IMG/VR virus record: IMGVR_UViG_3300043449_002710 | Location: 62,001-126,000 of that record | DNA: 64,000 nucleotides | DNA from: a virus | Reading direction: 5' to 3' (one strand) | Shown here: one piece after another, positions 8,544-17,886 of the stretch | Position numbering within the stretch: position 1 is the stretch's first letter | How the letters are laid out: every line of letters starts with the position of its first letter | The notes under the pieces: generated by a model | The model's input: only the letters and a program-made list of their open reading frames with translations | Told to the model about the DNA's origin: nothing | Database searches by the model: none | Position numbers and translations under genes: made by a program

Positions 8544-9392
8544 ATGGTCAAATTTTATACTCTCCACAATGCGGCTGGTTTAATTCGTTCTAACAAGTTT
8601 CACGACAAGGCAGACGCCGTCTGTGTGGGCTCTTTTAGAGCAGAGTATTTGAACTTTCCGATCAAAATCTATGAGCATAAAGACGATGAAAAAACCTGTG
8701 TCTTGGTCTGTAACCCAGATGGCTCGGTAGAAAAACCCAAAGCTTGGGGAACGGAGATTCATGACCTAGGCAATGCGACCTCGGGCGTTTCAAATCGAGA
8801 AGCCGCGCACATTCTTCTTTCGGCCTTTGATGAACAGCCGATCACTACTTTCAATTTGAAAGCTCAGATCACTGAAGCTCAAGTCTCCGAATTGGAAAAA
8901 GCCACTGGGTGTGACATTGGCATGACCGCATCGGATTCTTTCAACGCTTATACACAAGAACCCAAGACCATCCATGCGATCGAAACTCAGCTTGTGGAAT
9001 GGGGTTTGGAGCTTTATCGTGTGTCTGAAGCTACTGTGAAAAAGAACAAAGCACACGCTGCGATGGAAGCTTCCGAGATTGAGCCTGCGCTTGAAAAAGA
9101 ATTTGCTCAAGCTTCAACCGAAGTGACGGCAGCCCGCAAAGGACATATCGAAGCGAGAGCCTCCCGGTTACCCGAACTTCGTGTTCGCGCCACGATGAAA
9201 TTTGGCGGTGGTCTGAAGTTCACCGCTCATTGTGAAAAAATTCCAGCAGAAGGAAAGAAAGCCCCAGCGATTGCAGTTTACGTCGATGGGTCAAAAGTTG
9301 GAGAAGTCAAAGATGAGCGCGGAGCTGCTCGTTTGATTTCTGAACACGCTGAAAAAGCATTCGGCAAGTTCTTGAAGAAAGAATTAGCCTAA
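8544..9392 (+). CDS. Hypothetical protein (282 aa)
   Basis: I do not recognise this protein. It starts with a good GGGAG ribosome site. The N-terminal 60 residues look like a small beta domain, the centre (about 105-205) is Glu/Ala-rich and helical, and the C-terminal 70 residues form a Lys-rich alpha/beta segment. It is soluble and charged, unlike the beta-rich fibres that follow, so it may be a non-virion or assembly protein inserted before the fibre operon. Confidence 0.6.
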   Translation: MVKFYTLHNAAGLIRSNKFHDKADAVCVGSFRAEYLNFPIKIYEHKDDEKTCVLVCNPDGSVEKPKAWGTEIHDLGNATSGVSNREAAHILLSAFDEQPITTFNLKAQITEAQVSELEKATGCDIGMTASDSFNAYTQEPKTIHAIETQLVEWGLELYRVSEATVKKNKAHAAMEASEIEPALEKEFAQASTEVTAARKGHIEARASRLPELRVRATMKFGGGLKFTAHCEKIPAEGKKAPAIAVYVDGSKVGEVKDERGAARLISEHAEKAFGKFLKKELA

Positions 9393-9411
9393 ATTTAGTT
9401 AAAAGGTCTGT

Positions 9412-9861
9412 ATGGCAATCTCAGTTATCGCGGCATTGACGGAACTTGGAAGGCACCATATCGCGGATATGACGATTAGCGGTCGGGGCTTTCAAATCAC
9501 AAAATTCGTGGTGGGCTCAGGTGGGCATGACTCGGGAGATCCCACGGTTCCGCTCACGCCTAGCCCTACGGTGATTGCCTTACCCGATCAGACCTTTGGA
9601 CCCAAACTCTTGGTTGTTCCTGCTGCGCCCTATACGGGAACTTTGGTGACTCCGTTTTGCCCTCAGTTCACGGCCTTGCTCGATTACACTGAAGCCAACG
9701 GGTCGATCTCCAACTACGGGTTGATTGCTCAGGTTGTGTATTCTCCAATCCCAGGCGATCCCCTTTTAGGAACAGAGTTTTTGTTTGCGCATGGAAACAC
9801 CCCTCTGAAGGAAAAAACGGATTCTGATCAGTTTCAGATCACCATCACGCTGCAGACTTAA
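9412..9861 (+). CDS. Short tail-fibre adaptor protein, DUF3751-like (149 aa)
   Basis: The N-terminus (LTELGRHHIADM ... ITKFVVGSGGHD) follows the pattern of tail-collar fibre N-terminal domains (DUF3751/P2 gpH type: 'LT..G...IA.....G....T....G.GG'). It is paralogous to the protein at 17407-17877: both have FxVGxGGxDxxDP near residue 35-45 and a final FLFA..H-P segment followed by hydrophobic strands. Each copy stands at the head of a set of fibre genes, so they are probably the baseplate-proximal connectors of two fibre types. The ribosome site is AAAGG. Confidence 0.65.
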   Translation: MAISVIAALTELGRHHIADMTISGRGFQITKFVVGSGGHDSGDPTVPLTPSPTVIALPDQTFGPKLLVVPAAPYTGTLVTPFCPQFTALLDYTEANGSISNYGLIAQVVYSPIPGDPLLGTEFLFAHGNTPLKEKTDSDQFQITITLQT

Positions 9862-9872
9862 AAGGAATCACA

Positions 9873-12800
9873 ATGCTCAGGACGCTGCTACATTTCAGAA
9901 ATTTTGATTCCACTCAAGACCTGAACTCCACGTTATCAGGTTTTTTCAAACGCGGGATCGTGACTGGTGGGGAAGTATTTCCCGTCCCCGGTGTATTGGC
10001 CGTGGATATCGCACCGTTCAAGCTCATCGGGCAAGACGGGATGGTGGTTCTTGAAACGAGCAACCTGACTCGCGTCTCAGTCGTGGCCGGTCAGACCAAT
10101 GTCGTTGTGTTTAAATCCAAGTACATCCCAAACTCGGCTCCGATTGCACAATTTCAGGTTTTGGAACTATCCGCTTATCAAGCTGATCCGGAGATTGCTT
10201 ATTTAACTGTTTTTGCTATCTTGGATCTTCCACCTGGAATCACTCAAGTCATTTCTTCTCAGATTGATTATTCCTCTCGGGACGTAATCGACGCGGTTTG
10301 TAGAATGACATTGAGGGGGGTTTTAGCTTCGACAAGCTTTTTGCCCCCCATTCATAATCGCCCAGGCGATGCTTACATCATCAATCAGAATCCCCCAGGC
10401 CTGCACGTTTGGGATGGGGTGAACTGGATCAACATCACCGACACTTCCGCTTTGATGGCGCTTCTGACCGCGCATATTCAAAACGCTCGAACCAACGAAA
10501 AGCATCTCACCGATCAGGAAAAAGAAGCGGCAGCCGGGACCTCGGGTTCTCCTTCTGACACCAATCGTTACGTGACAGATTTGGATGCACGTATCCCCAC
10601 GATTTTTCAGACCCAAGCTTTGGTGGGATTCCCGGGTTCTCCCTCCACGATCAATCCTTTTATCACCTCAGATTATTTTTTAGCTCAGCCTCAATCTAAG
10701 CAATTCACCGCTGCGCAGACGGTGCCTTATATTGAGCTGTATCCGAATGACGGGCCTTTTTTCATCGGCCTTGAAGATGTCACTTCGGTTAAAAAATATT
10801 TTAAACTTTATCACGCGACCGAATCTCGTGAATACGTCAATAGCTTAGGCGAAGCCGTCACGATCTCGGCCATCCAAAAGACCAATGGCTTGCCTGTCGA
10901 TCCTCTTTCCGACCCCACTGACAACAATGGATTTTATGCGGGTCAGTTGAATCTGGTTCTGACAGGAACGGTGGATCTTCCGGTTCGAGTGGTCTATGGC
11001 CAGAAAAAACCGTTTGCCAATATTTTAGATCCTTCCAAGAATTTGTTTAAGGGATCTTTACTGGTTCCTCAACCGGCCTCGGCTGAAATGAGCCAAGAGC
11101 TTTTAGTTCGGTTGAAAGATATTTCAGGCCGCTTGTTTGATGACCCCATGCAAACAGGCGAGAGCAACGTGGAGTTGAAAGACTCTGTCGATTGGCTTGA
11201 TTTGAGATTCACTCAGCTTAAGCTCATTGAAAATACAGGCAACGCAACCCGGGTGAATGTGACAGGCGTGGATGTGAACATGCCTGACTCCAAGCTTGAG
11301 ATCTCGGTTTTAAAAAATCTCCAAATCAACTTCTCAGGCTGTGAGATTCAATTCTCGGGCGGTAGCGCTGGGAATATCTACGAGTCTGACGGCGTTACTC
11401 TTCTTTCCACTTTCGCGGCGGTTACTCCGCCTGTGGGCGAGTATCAGTATTATTCGGTCAGCTTGCTCCCAGGATCTGCGGATTCCACCAACAGGCTTTC
11501 TCTTCAAGTTATTGTGGAGGCGGCTACCGCAGCGGGGGCTTCTCTCAATGCAGCGCCTAGGGCTTCGTTCATTGCAGGTGGTTGCCAGATCGGACAATTC
11601 GCCGTTCACAACAATGCGGGCACTGTGGAGTTGGCTCAGATCCTTCAAAACGGAATCGGCTCAGGATACCCGGGTGGAATCCTAGAGGCTCAGCCTTATG
11701 ACATTCCGCCAGCCGATGGGTTTCAAGCGATCGTCGTTGAAAAGTTTGAGCAGATTCCAACCGATACCAATAGCGGCGTGAAATCAACCAACGCCACTTA
11801 TGATCCGCTCAATCAGCTCTATCAGATCTCTTATGATCGAACCCCGACGATCACGACTTACGGAATTGATTTTACTTTAAGCGGAGCACCTAGCTTTGAA
11901 TTGAAAGTTGGGGATGTGGTTTTTGCGGCTGGCGTGATCCGAAAGATCGTTAGCGTTGATCCTTCTCAGACCGCAGGTCAGTTAGATGCGGTTTTCTCTC
12001 CCGATCTTTTTGGCGCTTTCTGTATGTTGAGCCAAGGCGTTTGGACCAAGGACTTGGTCAACTATGGCAAAGTTTCAGATGGAAATCTTTTCAGCTCCAT
12101 CTTTGGAGCTACCACGATCTCTAAGATCAATGTCTCCTATTTGGATTCGAAAGCTGCAGGCGATCCGGTTTATGACATTCAGTCCACAGCTTTAGTGGTC
12201 TGTGCGGCTTCCAATAGCGGCTTGATTTCAGATATAACTGATCCCAACAGCACTACCTACTCGCCTTACTATCAGCGTCCTTATGGGATGAATCAGATTT
12301 ATGATTACCCGCTGATTGAGAACGCCACTTCGCAAAGACTGCATCTGGCGTTTTTCGCTAACCCAAGCATTGTCCCGGCTAGCGGCAGTTGTAACCTGCT
12401 TGAGTATCAGTGCTCATTGTATGTGGATACTTTGGTCTACAATGGCGGGTTACTCAACTCGGCTTACTGTTTATCCGATGGGAGCGGTATTTCCAACAAT
12501 TGCTTACCACCGACAGTAGTAGGCGGAAAAACAAGACTTCAGTTGAATTTCCCATACGTCTTGCAATCGAACCCAGGTCAAGTGGGCTGCGATTTGGAAG
12601 TTTATTTGGATGGAAAGAAGATCCCACGGTACTACTCAGGCCTGACGGGCGCGTACTGGAAGGAGATCTCGACCACTACTAACACGATCGAATTTCACAC
12701 CGATCTCTCAGCTTCGGCTACTCCGATTCAAGTGGAGCGCAGGCAAGGTTACAACGACAGCAGCTTAGTCAATTCGTTAAGACTTTCCGCTATGGCTGAC

Positions 12801-13154
12801 GCGATTGTCGGATCAACCGTACAGAAGGCCTCGGGCTTGGCTACCCACGACTCCCTACAAGCCGCGCACGACGATACTCCAAGTGGCGGAAAGATTCTTT
12901 TCTTGAATCAAACGATTGTTGAAAACTTCAACTGGACCAAATCGGGAATCACAATCGAAGGCAAAGGCTACGGCAGCGTCTTGCAAGGCAACCTAACCAT
13001 GTCGGCAAGCTCGTGCATGGCGCTTGGGTTTAAAGTGGGTGGTGACATTAACTTGGCCGGAAGCAATGACAGTTTCTTCAGGCTCTGGATGGGTTCAAGC
13101 GGAACTTTCACCCCAGGCGGGGGTGGCAACCGTGTCGATATTATCGCAGAATAA
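9873..13154 (+). CDS. Long tail fibre protein (1093 aa)
   Basis: This very large beta-rich protein begins 11 bases after the adaptor gene, with AAGGA before ATG. The N-terminal 130 residues look like a fibre-attachment domain shared loosely with the proteins at 26448 and 29067 (a V-P-G-x-L-A-V-D/Q-x-A-P-G/F-type segment). A 'PGDAYII' and 'W.GVNWINI' segment near 165-190 is common in phage fibres. The last 120 residues (about 970-1093) form a beta-helix-like module, ADAIVG ... DTPSGG ... I-x-GxGxGSxLxG, repeated near the N-terminus of the separate protein at 13734. Function: host receptor recognition (inferred). Confidence 0.7.
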   Translation: MLRTLLHFRNFDSTQDLNSTLSGFFKRGIVTGGEVFPVPGVLAVDIAPFKLIGQDGMVVLETSNLTRVSVVAGQTNVVVFKSKYIPNSAPIAQFQVLELSAYQADPEIAYLTVFAILDLPPGITQVISSQIDYSSRDVIDAVCRMTLRGVLASTSFLPPIHNRPGDAYIINQNPPGLHVWDGVNWINITDTSALMALLTAHIQNARTNEKHLTDQEKEAAAGTSGSPSDTNRYVTDLDARIPTIFQTQALVGFPGSPSTINPFITSDYFLAQPQSKQFTAAQTVPYIELYPNDGPFFIGLEDVTSVKKYFKLYHATESREYVNSLGEAVTISAIQKTNGLPVDPLSDPTDNNGFYAGQLNLVLTGTVDLPVRVVYGQKKPFANILDPSKNLFKGSLLVPQPASAEMSQELLVRLKDISGRLFDDPMQTGESNVELKDSVDWLDLRFTQLKLIENTGNATRVNVTGVDVNMPDSKLEISVLKNLQINFSGCEIQFSGGSAGNIYESDGVTLLSTFAAVTPPVGEYQYYSVSLLPGSADSTNRLSLQVIVEAATAAGASLNAAPRASFIAGGCQIGQFAVHNNAGTVELAQILQNGIGSGYPGGILEAQPYDIPPADGFQAIVVEKFEQIPTDTNSGVKSTNATYDPLNQLYQISYDRTPTITTYGIDFTLSGAPSFELKVGDVVFAAGVIRKIVSVDPSQTAGQLDAVFSPDLFGAFCMLSQGVWTKDLVNYGKVSDGNLFSSIFGATTISKINVSYLDSKAAGDPVYDIQSTALVVCAASNSGLISDITDPNSTTYSPYYQRPYGMNQIYDYPLIENATSQRLHLAFFANPSIVPASGSCNLLEYQCSLYVDTLVYNGGLLNSAYCLSDGSGISNNCLPPTVVGGKTRLQLNFPYVLQSNPGQVGCDLEVYLDGKKIPRYYSGLTGAYWKEISTTTNTIEFHTDLSASATPIQVERRQGYNDSSLVNSLRLSAMADAIVGSTVQKASGLATHDSLQAAHDDTPSGGKILFLNQTIVENFNWTKSGITIEGKGYGSVLQGNLTMSASSCMALGFKVGGDINLAGSNDSFFRLWMGSSGTFTPGGGGNRVDIIAE

Positions 13155-13166
13155 TTGAGGTGGCTT

Positions 13167-13721
13167 GTGGGGAGATTAATTTCATCAACAGTTCCAACGG
13201 GGACAGTCAAAGCGTACTCAGGCACCACAGCCCCTCCTGGCTATTTACTTTGCGATGGATCTTTGCAAGGCACGACCCTTTACCCTGAGTTATTTGCCGT
13301 TATCCAATATAAGTATGGTGGCTCAGGTCTCAATTTCAGAGTTCCAGATTTAAAAGGCCGCGTGGTTGTCGGTAAGGATGACATGGGCGGTATTGCTGCT
13401 AATCGTATAACTGTATTAGGTTCTGGAATCAATGGAACACAGCTTGCGGCAAGTGGTGGATCGGAAACTCACGTTTTAACCACAGCCGAACTTCCAGCTC
13501 ACGATCACACAGCATCTGCAACGATCACCTATGCAGCCATGCAGTCTGCGGTTACTGCAGTTGTTCCTTTGATTAAATTTGCAGTCGAATCAGGAACCTC
13601 GGGGACGGTAGGCACAATTGCTTCTGACAGTGCGAGTATTGATATTGCCGATACCGGAAGCAATCAGGCGCACTCTAGCACTCAGCCATCCATGATAATG
13701 AACTACATTATCAAGTATTGA
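13167..13721 (+). CDS. Phage tail-collar domain protein (184 aa)
   Basis: The N-terminus holds the classic tail-collar signature: GTVKAYSG followed by PPGYLLCDG (about residues 10-30), then Y-x-x-LFxVIxYxYGG and F-RVPDLKGRVVVG, as in PF07484 proteins that tip short fibres or minor tail structures. Start is GTG 13167, seven bases after GAGGT; the TTG at 13155 lies upstream of that site. The C-terminus has HDHT and ends QPSMIMNYIIKY, the usual 'P.....NYiI..' ending. It sits between two genes sharing a beta-helix module, so it is part of the same fibre. Confidence 0.85.
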   Translation: MGRLISSTVPTGTVKAYSGTTAPPGYLLCDGSLQGTTLYPELFAVIQYKYGGSGLNFRVPDLKGRVVVGKDDMGGIAANRITVLGSGINGTQLAASGGSETHVLTTAELPAHDHTASATITYAAMQSAVTAVVPLIKFAVESGTSGTVGTIASDSASIDIADTGSNQAHSSTQPSMIMNYIIKY

Positions 13722-13733
13722 GGAGATTTTTTC

Positions 13734-14543
13734 ATGCCTAAGCTAACCCAACTTGATAGTAAAAGATTGATCAGACAAAGGCAGCAGATGCCTTTTAACG
13801 TCTTGCCGAAACAAAGCGTGGATGCGGCTCAGTTATCTCGTTCGGCGATAGCTTACTTGATGCAAGCCGATGCAATTGTAGGAACAAGTATTGAAGTGGC
13901 AAATGGCTTTGCCAACTATACCAACTTGACTGATGCTTATAACGACACCCCAGCCGGTGGTACGATCGTCATTACCAAAGACGTAACCTTGTCTGATAGC
14001 TTGACTATCTCCAAGCAGATCAGTGTTTTTGGTTTTGGCATCAGCTCCAAGCTCAGCGGTTCGATCACGGTTGCTACCAACAGCACTTACTGGACAGGGG
14101 TGAACTTCACAGGAACCCTGAACCATAACGCGGGGACCAACAACAACGTCTACAACGATTGCTTTTTTACAGCAGACCCCAGATTGACGGATTCTGGATT
14201 TTTAAATCACTTTAGCGGAAATATTCCTTTTGAGCAGACTGAGTATAATAACGGAACGATTAACACCGCCACTTTGACAATTGGCTGGGAAAGGTCCCAC
14301 AACCAAAGGCTGACTACTGGATCTACCAACATTACGAGCTTAACTTTCTCGAACGGGATTCCTGGGGCAAGTTACTTGTTGAAAGTGATTCAAGGGGCCA
14401 CGCCTCGAAGCATCACTTGGCCAGCAAGTGTCAGGTGGCCTTATTCCCTTCCTCCGATTTTGAGCGGCGCAGGTAAAATCGATTTAGTGACCTTTTATTA
14501 CGATGGGACCAATTATTTCGGAAGCTTTGTTACAGGCTATTAA
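13734..14543 (+). CDS. Tail fibre protein with beta-helix-like module (269 aa)
   Basis: GAGGAG precedes the ATG. Residues about 40-135 repeat the C-terminal module of the 1093-aa fibre: ADAIVGTSIEVANG, a DTPAGG turn, and G-F-G-I-SS-K-L-SG. This looks like the first coils of a pectate-lyase-like beta-helix. The C-terminal 100 residues (LTIGWERSHNQRLTTG ... GASYLLKVIQG ... YDGTNYFGSFV) resemble a small receptor-binding tip domain found at the ends of many phage fibres. Likely a second, exchangeable fibre segment or tip. Confidence 0.7.
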   Translation: MPKLTQLDSKRLIRQRQQMPFNVLPKQSVDAAQLSRSAIAYLMQADAIVGTSIEVANGFANYTNLTDAYNDTPAGGTIVITKDVTLSDSLTISKQISVFGFGISSKLSGSITVATNSTYWTGVNFTGTLNHNAGTNNNVYNDCFFTADPRLTDSGFLNHFSGNIPFEQTEYNNGTINTATLTIGWERSHNQRLTTGSTNITSLTFSNGIPGASYLLKVIQGATPRSITWPASVRWPYSLPPILSGAGKIDLVTFYYDGTNYFGSFVTGY

Positions 14544-14551
14544 GGATTGAT

Positions 14552-15586
14552 ATGCCTTTACCGTTTTTCATGCTGACAAAACCTTCTTGGCCTTACGGAT
14601 CGATGGGCCATCTTGTGGTTTCGAATGGTCAAACTGTTACCTTATCCAACGGAACAGTTTATGATTATGCTAGTGTAACTGTTGATGCTGGTGGGATACT
14701 TCAATTTTCAGGTTCTGGATTTGCTTTTTTGGGTGTCAGCGGAAATTTGGTTGTCAACGGAACTATAAAAGCTTTTTTCGATGTCCCTGGTGGTTATACG
14801 CAAACAGTATCTGGTCCAAATTCTATTGGGGTTTTAAATACCGCCTTGGGTGAATCTCTTTCTTTTACTCTGCCTACGCAAACGGGCGGAAAAGGTGGAT
14901 ATGGTCCTTACATGATCTATGGGGATTGGTCCAATAATGGTGGATCACGCGGAAATCAAAACTCTGGACATGGTGGTGGCGGTGGTGGTTCTGCTTATTA
15001 CTACCATGAAGTGGATGGTGGGAGTGATTATTATTCTGTAGGGGGTATAGATAATAAAGTAGCCAAAGGTCCAGATGGATTAGATGCAACTGCTGCAGGT
15101 CCTGGGGGTCGTGCTAAAATAGCTAAATATAATAATGGTTGGGGAAATCCTCCTATTTCTAGCTATTACGATCAAGGCTATGGTGGGGCAGGTGGTGCGC
15201 GTGGAATTCATGGTGGGGCCATTTACATAAAAGTTGGCGGACTTTTATCGGGGTCTGGTGCAGTAATAGCCGATGGAAGTAATGGCGCTGATGGCGAGAG
15301 TGGTGGTGGTGCTAGCTCTTTGTATCCAGACGATACAGATCCAGATGATAGCACTGGCTTGCACTCGAAGGCCGGTGGTGCCGGTGGTGGCGGCGCTGGG
15401 GGTTCTGGTGGGGTTATTGCTGTGAAAGTTAGAAGTGGATTTTCTTACGGGCCAGGTTTTGTTCTTTCTTTTAGATTTTCAGCAAATGGTGTTCTTTTCG
15501 CAGCAAGAGCAGGTACGGCAGGGGCTAGCCCGGCTAGCGATGCAGTAGCAGGTGTTGTAGGTTCTACGACTATCGCTAATTATTAA
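14552..15586 (+). CDS. Glycine-rich fibre-tip/adhesin protein (344 aa)
   Basis: After a beta-rich N-terminus (residues 1-100, with a VVSNGQTVTLSNGTVYDYASV strand repeat typical of parallel beta structures), the protein turns glycine-rich, with repeated GGxGG blocks between about 110 and 290. Such polyglycine sandwich regions occur in T-even gp38 adhesins and in other phage receptor-binding proteins, where loops between glycine helices set host range. A second glycine-rich protein occurs at 56203. Codon use is more repetitive (many ggt) than in neighbours, suggesting recent change or transfer. Confidence 0.65.
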   Translation: MPLPFFMLTKPSWPYGSMGHLVVSNGQTVTLSNGTVYDYASVTVDAGGILQFSGSGFAFLGVSGNLVVNGTIKAFFDVPGGYTQTVSGPNSIGVLNTALGESLSFTLPTQTGGKGGYGPYMIYGDWSNNGGSRGNQNSGHGGGGGGSAYYYHEVDGGSDYYSVGGIDNKVAKGPDGLDATAAGPGGRAKIAKYNNGWGNPPISSYYDQGYGGAGGARGIHGGAIYIKVGGLLSGSGAVIADGSNGADGESGGGASSLYPDDTDPDDSTGLHSKAGGAGGGGAGGSGGVIAVKVRSGFSYGPGFVLSFRFSANGVLFAARAGTAGASPASDAVAGVVGSTTIANY

Positions 15587-15618
15587 GTTTCATTCTAGGA
15601 ATGAATGGAGGGACGAAT

Positions 15619-16044
15619 ATGGAAATGGGTCAATTGTTAGCGCAGGTTTTGGATTTTTTTAATCACTTTGGAGATATGCCACTGCCTGGAAAAATCTCAG
15701 GTTTGGTTTTGCTTCTCCTCTCGCTTTGGAAGACTTCTTTCTTGCAGCCCTATTGGAAACAATTGGGTGCTTGGAGAGCCTTGGTTCCTCCGGTCTTAGG
15801 CATCATCTTGGCTTTGGTTAACGTAAGACCATTGACTCTTGAAACTCTCGCTCAGTCCGCCATGGGTGGAGCCTTGGCGATTGCCTTGCACGAGATGTTT
15901 ACCACCGTGAAATCCATCCCAGGATTAGGTGGGTTTTACGTCCGACTGATCAATGCAGTGGAAGCTTTCTTGCGTTCGCCTAACGCTATTCAGGCTCAAG
16001 CAGTTGCAGCCAACGCAGAAGAACCTAAAAAACTCGAAGGCTAA
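15619..16044 (+). CDS. Putative holin-like membrane protein (141 aa)
   Basis: The start used is ATG 15619, six bases after a strong GGAGGG; an ATG at 15601 lies upstream of that site. Two to three hydrophobic segments (about residues 24-38, 54-72 and 80-95) are separated by short loops containing aromatic and basic residues, followed by a helical Ala/Glu C-terminal tail. This is the form of class I/II holins or related small membrane proteins. A rho-independent terminator follows. The amidase lies 29 kb away, so the lysis assignment is inference; a fibre-assembly membrane protein is an alternative. Confidence 0.5.
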   Translation: MEMGQLLAQVLDFFNHFGDMPLPGKISGLVLLLLSLWKTSFLQPYWKQLGAWRALVPPVLGIILALVNVRPLTLETLAQSAMGGALAIALHEMFTTVKSIPGLGGFYVRLINAVEAFLRSPNAIQAQAVAANAEEPKKLEG

Positions 16045-16067
16045 TTTTTAGATTTCCTTCTCGGAGA

Positions 16068-16103
16068 CAAAGGCCACCCCTCAAAAGGTGGCCTTTGTTT
16101 TTT
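16068..16103 (+). terminator. Rho-independent terminator
   Basis: A perfect 11-bp stem CAAAGGCCACC / GGTGGCCTTTG with an 8-base loop is followed by six T residues. It lies 23 bases after the holin-like gene's stop and ends the fibre operon that begins near 8.5 kb. Confidence 0.9.
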
Positions 16104-16136
16104 GACTGAATTGGTAAAATCTTAAAAGGAGCGGCT

Positions 16137-17006
16137 ATGCGAAAAATCGGGCTTATCTCTTTTCTTTTCTTAATTTCTTCATGCACTTCATTTCAGCTAC
16201 GCCCAGATCCAGCGCCAAGCCCGATTGATCCGAATATTTCCCAAGCTCGGTTGGAATTCCAAGGCTGCCGAGCAGAAGATTCTCAGATCGGAACGATTGC
16301 GTGTCTGCCTGGGGATAAGCTTTCGATCGTCACTGAATTTCCAGGCACTGTGATTTATTTTTCTTCAGGCGATAAATGCTCTGTGCGAGTCGAAGCTCGG
16401 GCTACACTTCCTAAAACTGAAATTCAATTGCCCACTTTCGATTCCATCTGCCCTTTGGTAGTCTACTACCTTCCTGACTACCCTAAGGCTTCAAGTTCAG
16501 TTTATCCGATCAAAGGGCTTTTCGGAGAAGTCTCTCTTCAGCCTGACTCCAAATACGAACCGTTTGGGAACTTCTCGATCACGACAAGCGAGATTTTAAA
16601 GATTCAATTCCCAAACGCTGTCAGAGGCGCTTTCATCTCTAGGCAGCTCAGTAACCCGCAAACTTTTGAAGGCGATACCTTGGCTATGAAACCCGCTCTG
16701 GTGGGCTTGGATCTGATTCAAGTGAAGCTTTGGATGGCCGATGGAAGCAATCAGTTCAAAGTGGTGCCGGGGAATTTCTTCTCGCCCTTTGCGCTTCAGA
16801 TTCTTTTTGATCCGGTTTTAAAACCTAAGAAACTAGAAATCACTTTCCCAGAAGTGGTTTCGATTGTGACCGTCAATCATGAGATCCACACTGAGCTTAA
16901 GCTTAAGCTTGAGCCTGATTTCACAGGCGAGATCAGAGCCTATACCGTTCAAGGCAGAACGCTTTTAGCGAAGTATTCGAAGGGAGTATTACAATGGGTC
17001 CGCTAG
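16137..17006 (+). CDS. Putative phage lipoprotein (289 aa)
   Basis: A lipoprotein signal peptide is clear: MRK, a hydrophobic core, and the lipobox ISSC with Cys16 as lipidation site. Behind it comes a Pro-rich linker (residues 22-32) and a beta-rich globular domain to residue 289. AAGGAG precedes the ATG, and the gene is the first after a terminator. In a Gram-negative host the product would be anchored in a membrane facing the periplasm. Roles that fit are an outer-membrane spanin-type lysis protein, a superinfection-exclusion protein or a structural lipoprotein; at 289 aa it is large for a spanin. No family recognised. Confidence 0.6.
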   Translation: MRKIGLISFLFLISSCTSFQLRPDPAPSPIDPNISQARLEFQGCRAEDSQIGTIACLPGDKLSIVTEFPGTVIYFSSGDKCSVRVEARATLPKTEIQLPTFDSICPLVVYYLPDYPKASSSVYPIKGLFGEVSLQPDSKYEPFGNFSITTSEILKIQFPNAVRGAFISRQLSNPQTFEGDTLAMKPALVGLDLIQVKLWMADGSNQFKVVPGNFFSPFALQILFDPVLKPKKLEITFPEVVSIVTVNHEIHTELKLKLEPDFTGEIRAYTVQGRTLLAKYSKGVLQWVR

Positions 17007-17380
17007 GTTTTCTTTTTTGGGTGTCTCCTACCGCTTCTCCTAGCCCTTTAGTTTCTCCAACTCCGCTTCCAAGCCCTGAAGTGGTTTCCTCTTCATCGAG
17101 TCTGCTCGATTCGACGATCATCGCCAAGCTTGTGTTGTCGGCTCTGACTGGGGTGATCGGGAACCCCATCGTGGGCGGCCCGGTGATGATTGCCGTGATG
17201 GGCCTCATCTATTACGCTTGGACTTATATTAAAAAGCAGCTTCGCGACATGGAAGTCAAAAGGGCCAAGGATCAGACTTTAGAAGGCCAAGAAGACTTTA
17301 TTCGCAACCAAGTCACTCAAAACAAAAACAATACAGAAAAGGATAATGAGGGAAGAGATCAGCTCGAAAAGATGCCCTGA
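16994..17380 (+). CDS. Membrane protein with cytoplasmic charged tail (128 aa)
   Basis: The gene overlaps the lipoprotein gene by 13 bases, so the two are coupled. After a hydrophobic start and a Ser/Pro-rich stretch (about residues 12-37) there is a strong membrane segment (roughly 40-75, with a GNPIVGG break), then a highly charged helical tail with coiled-coil character to the end. The pairing of an inner-membrane protein bearing a coiled coil with a lipoprotein is reminiscent of spanin pairs, though the order and sizes are not standard. Function unproven. Confidence 0.55.
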   Translation: MGPLGFLFWVSPTASPSPLVSPTPLPSPEVVSSSSSLLDSTIIAKLVLSALTGVIGNPIVGGPVMIAVMGLIYYAWTYIKKQLRDMEVKRAKDQTLEGQEDFIRNQVTQNKNNTEKDNEGRDQLEKMP

Positions 17381-17406
17381 TCTTAATTCTCTATTATTTT
17401 TACTTC

Positions 17407-17877
17407 ATGGCGTATATTTACACCTCTCCGTCCGACAGCATTCAGGCCTACTTAACTGATTACGCCCGTCAACTTATTGCACGCGCCACCATCGGCGAGG
17501 TGGTTTATCAGGTTGTGGGTTTTTCGGTCGGCAGGGGTGGGTACGATATTTATGATCCTGTTTTAGTTGAGCCTGTGGACACAGCAGCTCAAACTTTGGA
17601 GGATCAAGTATTCCCAGACGCGATCAATTATGCGCCGTTTGCCGCCATCGAACAGCCTACAACAACTTCTGTCATGTATGCGTGTAGGCTTCCTAGCACA
17701 CCTGCTCCGACCAACGCGGATTATGGATTAGGTGAACTTGGGGTCTGGGGTAAAATTCTCGTCTCCAACGTTCCTTCTGAGGTGAATGCTACGTTCTTGT
17801 TTGCGGCAGCGCACTTTCCGATCCGTGCCAAAACTTACCGTGATGCTTGGCTTCTTCGCGCCGTGGTGCAATTTTGA
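17407..17877 (+). CDS. Short tail-fibre adaptor protein, paralogue (156 aa)
   Basis: Paralogue of the protein at 9412-9861, with the shared core F-x-V-G-x-GG-x-D-x-x-DP near residues 38-48 and a common ending F-L-F-A-A-A-H-F-P. It heads the second fibre gene set (17.4-30.2 kb), as the other heads the first. No Shine-Dalgarno is visible; instead ATTATTTTTAC ends three bases before the ATG, so expression may use a leaderless or very short-leader transcript from that element (inference). Confidence 0.6.
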   Translation: MAYIYTSPSDSIQAYLTDYARQLIARATIGEVVYQVVGFSVGRGGYDIYDPVLVEPVDTAAQTLEDQVFPDAINYAPFAAIEQPTTTSVMYACRLPSTPAPTNADYGLGELGVWGKILVSNVPSEVNATFLFAAAHFPIRAKTYRDAWLLRAVVQF

Positions 17878-17886
17878 GGAGGCTTG

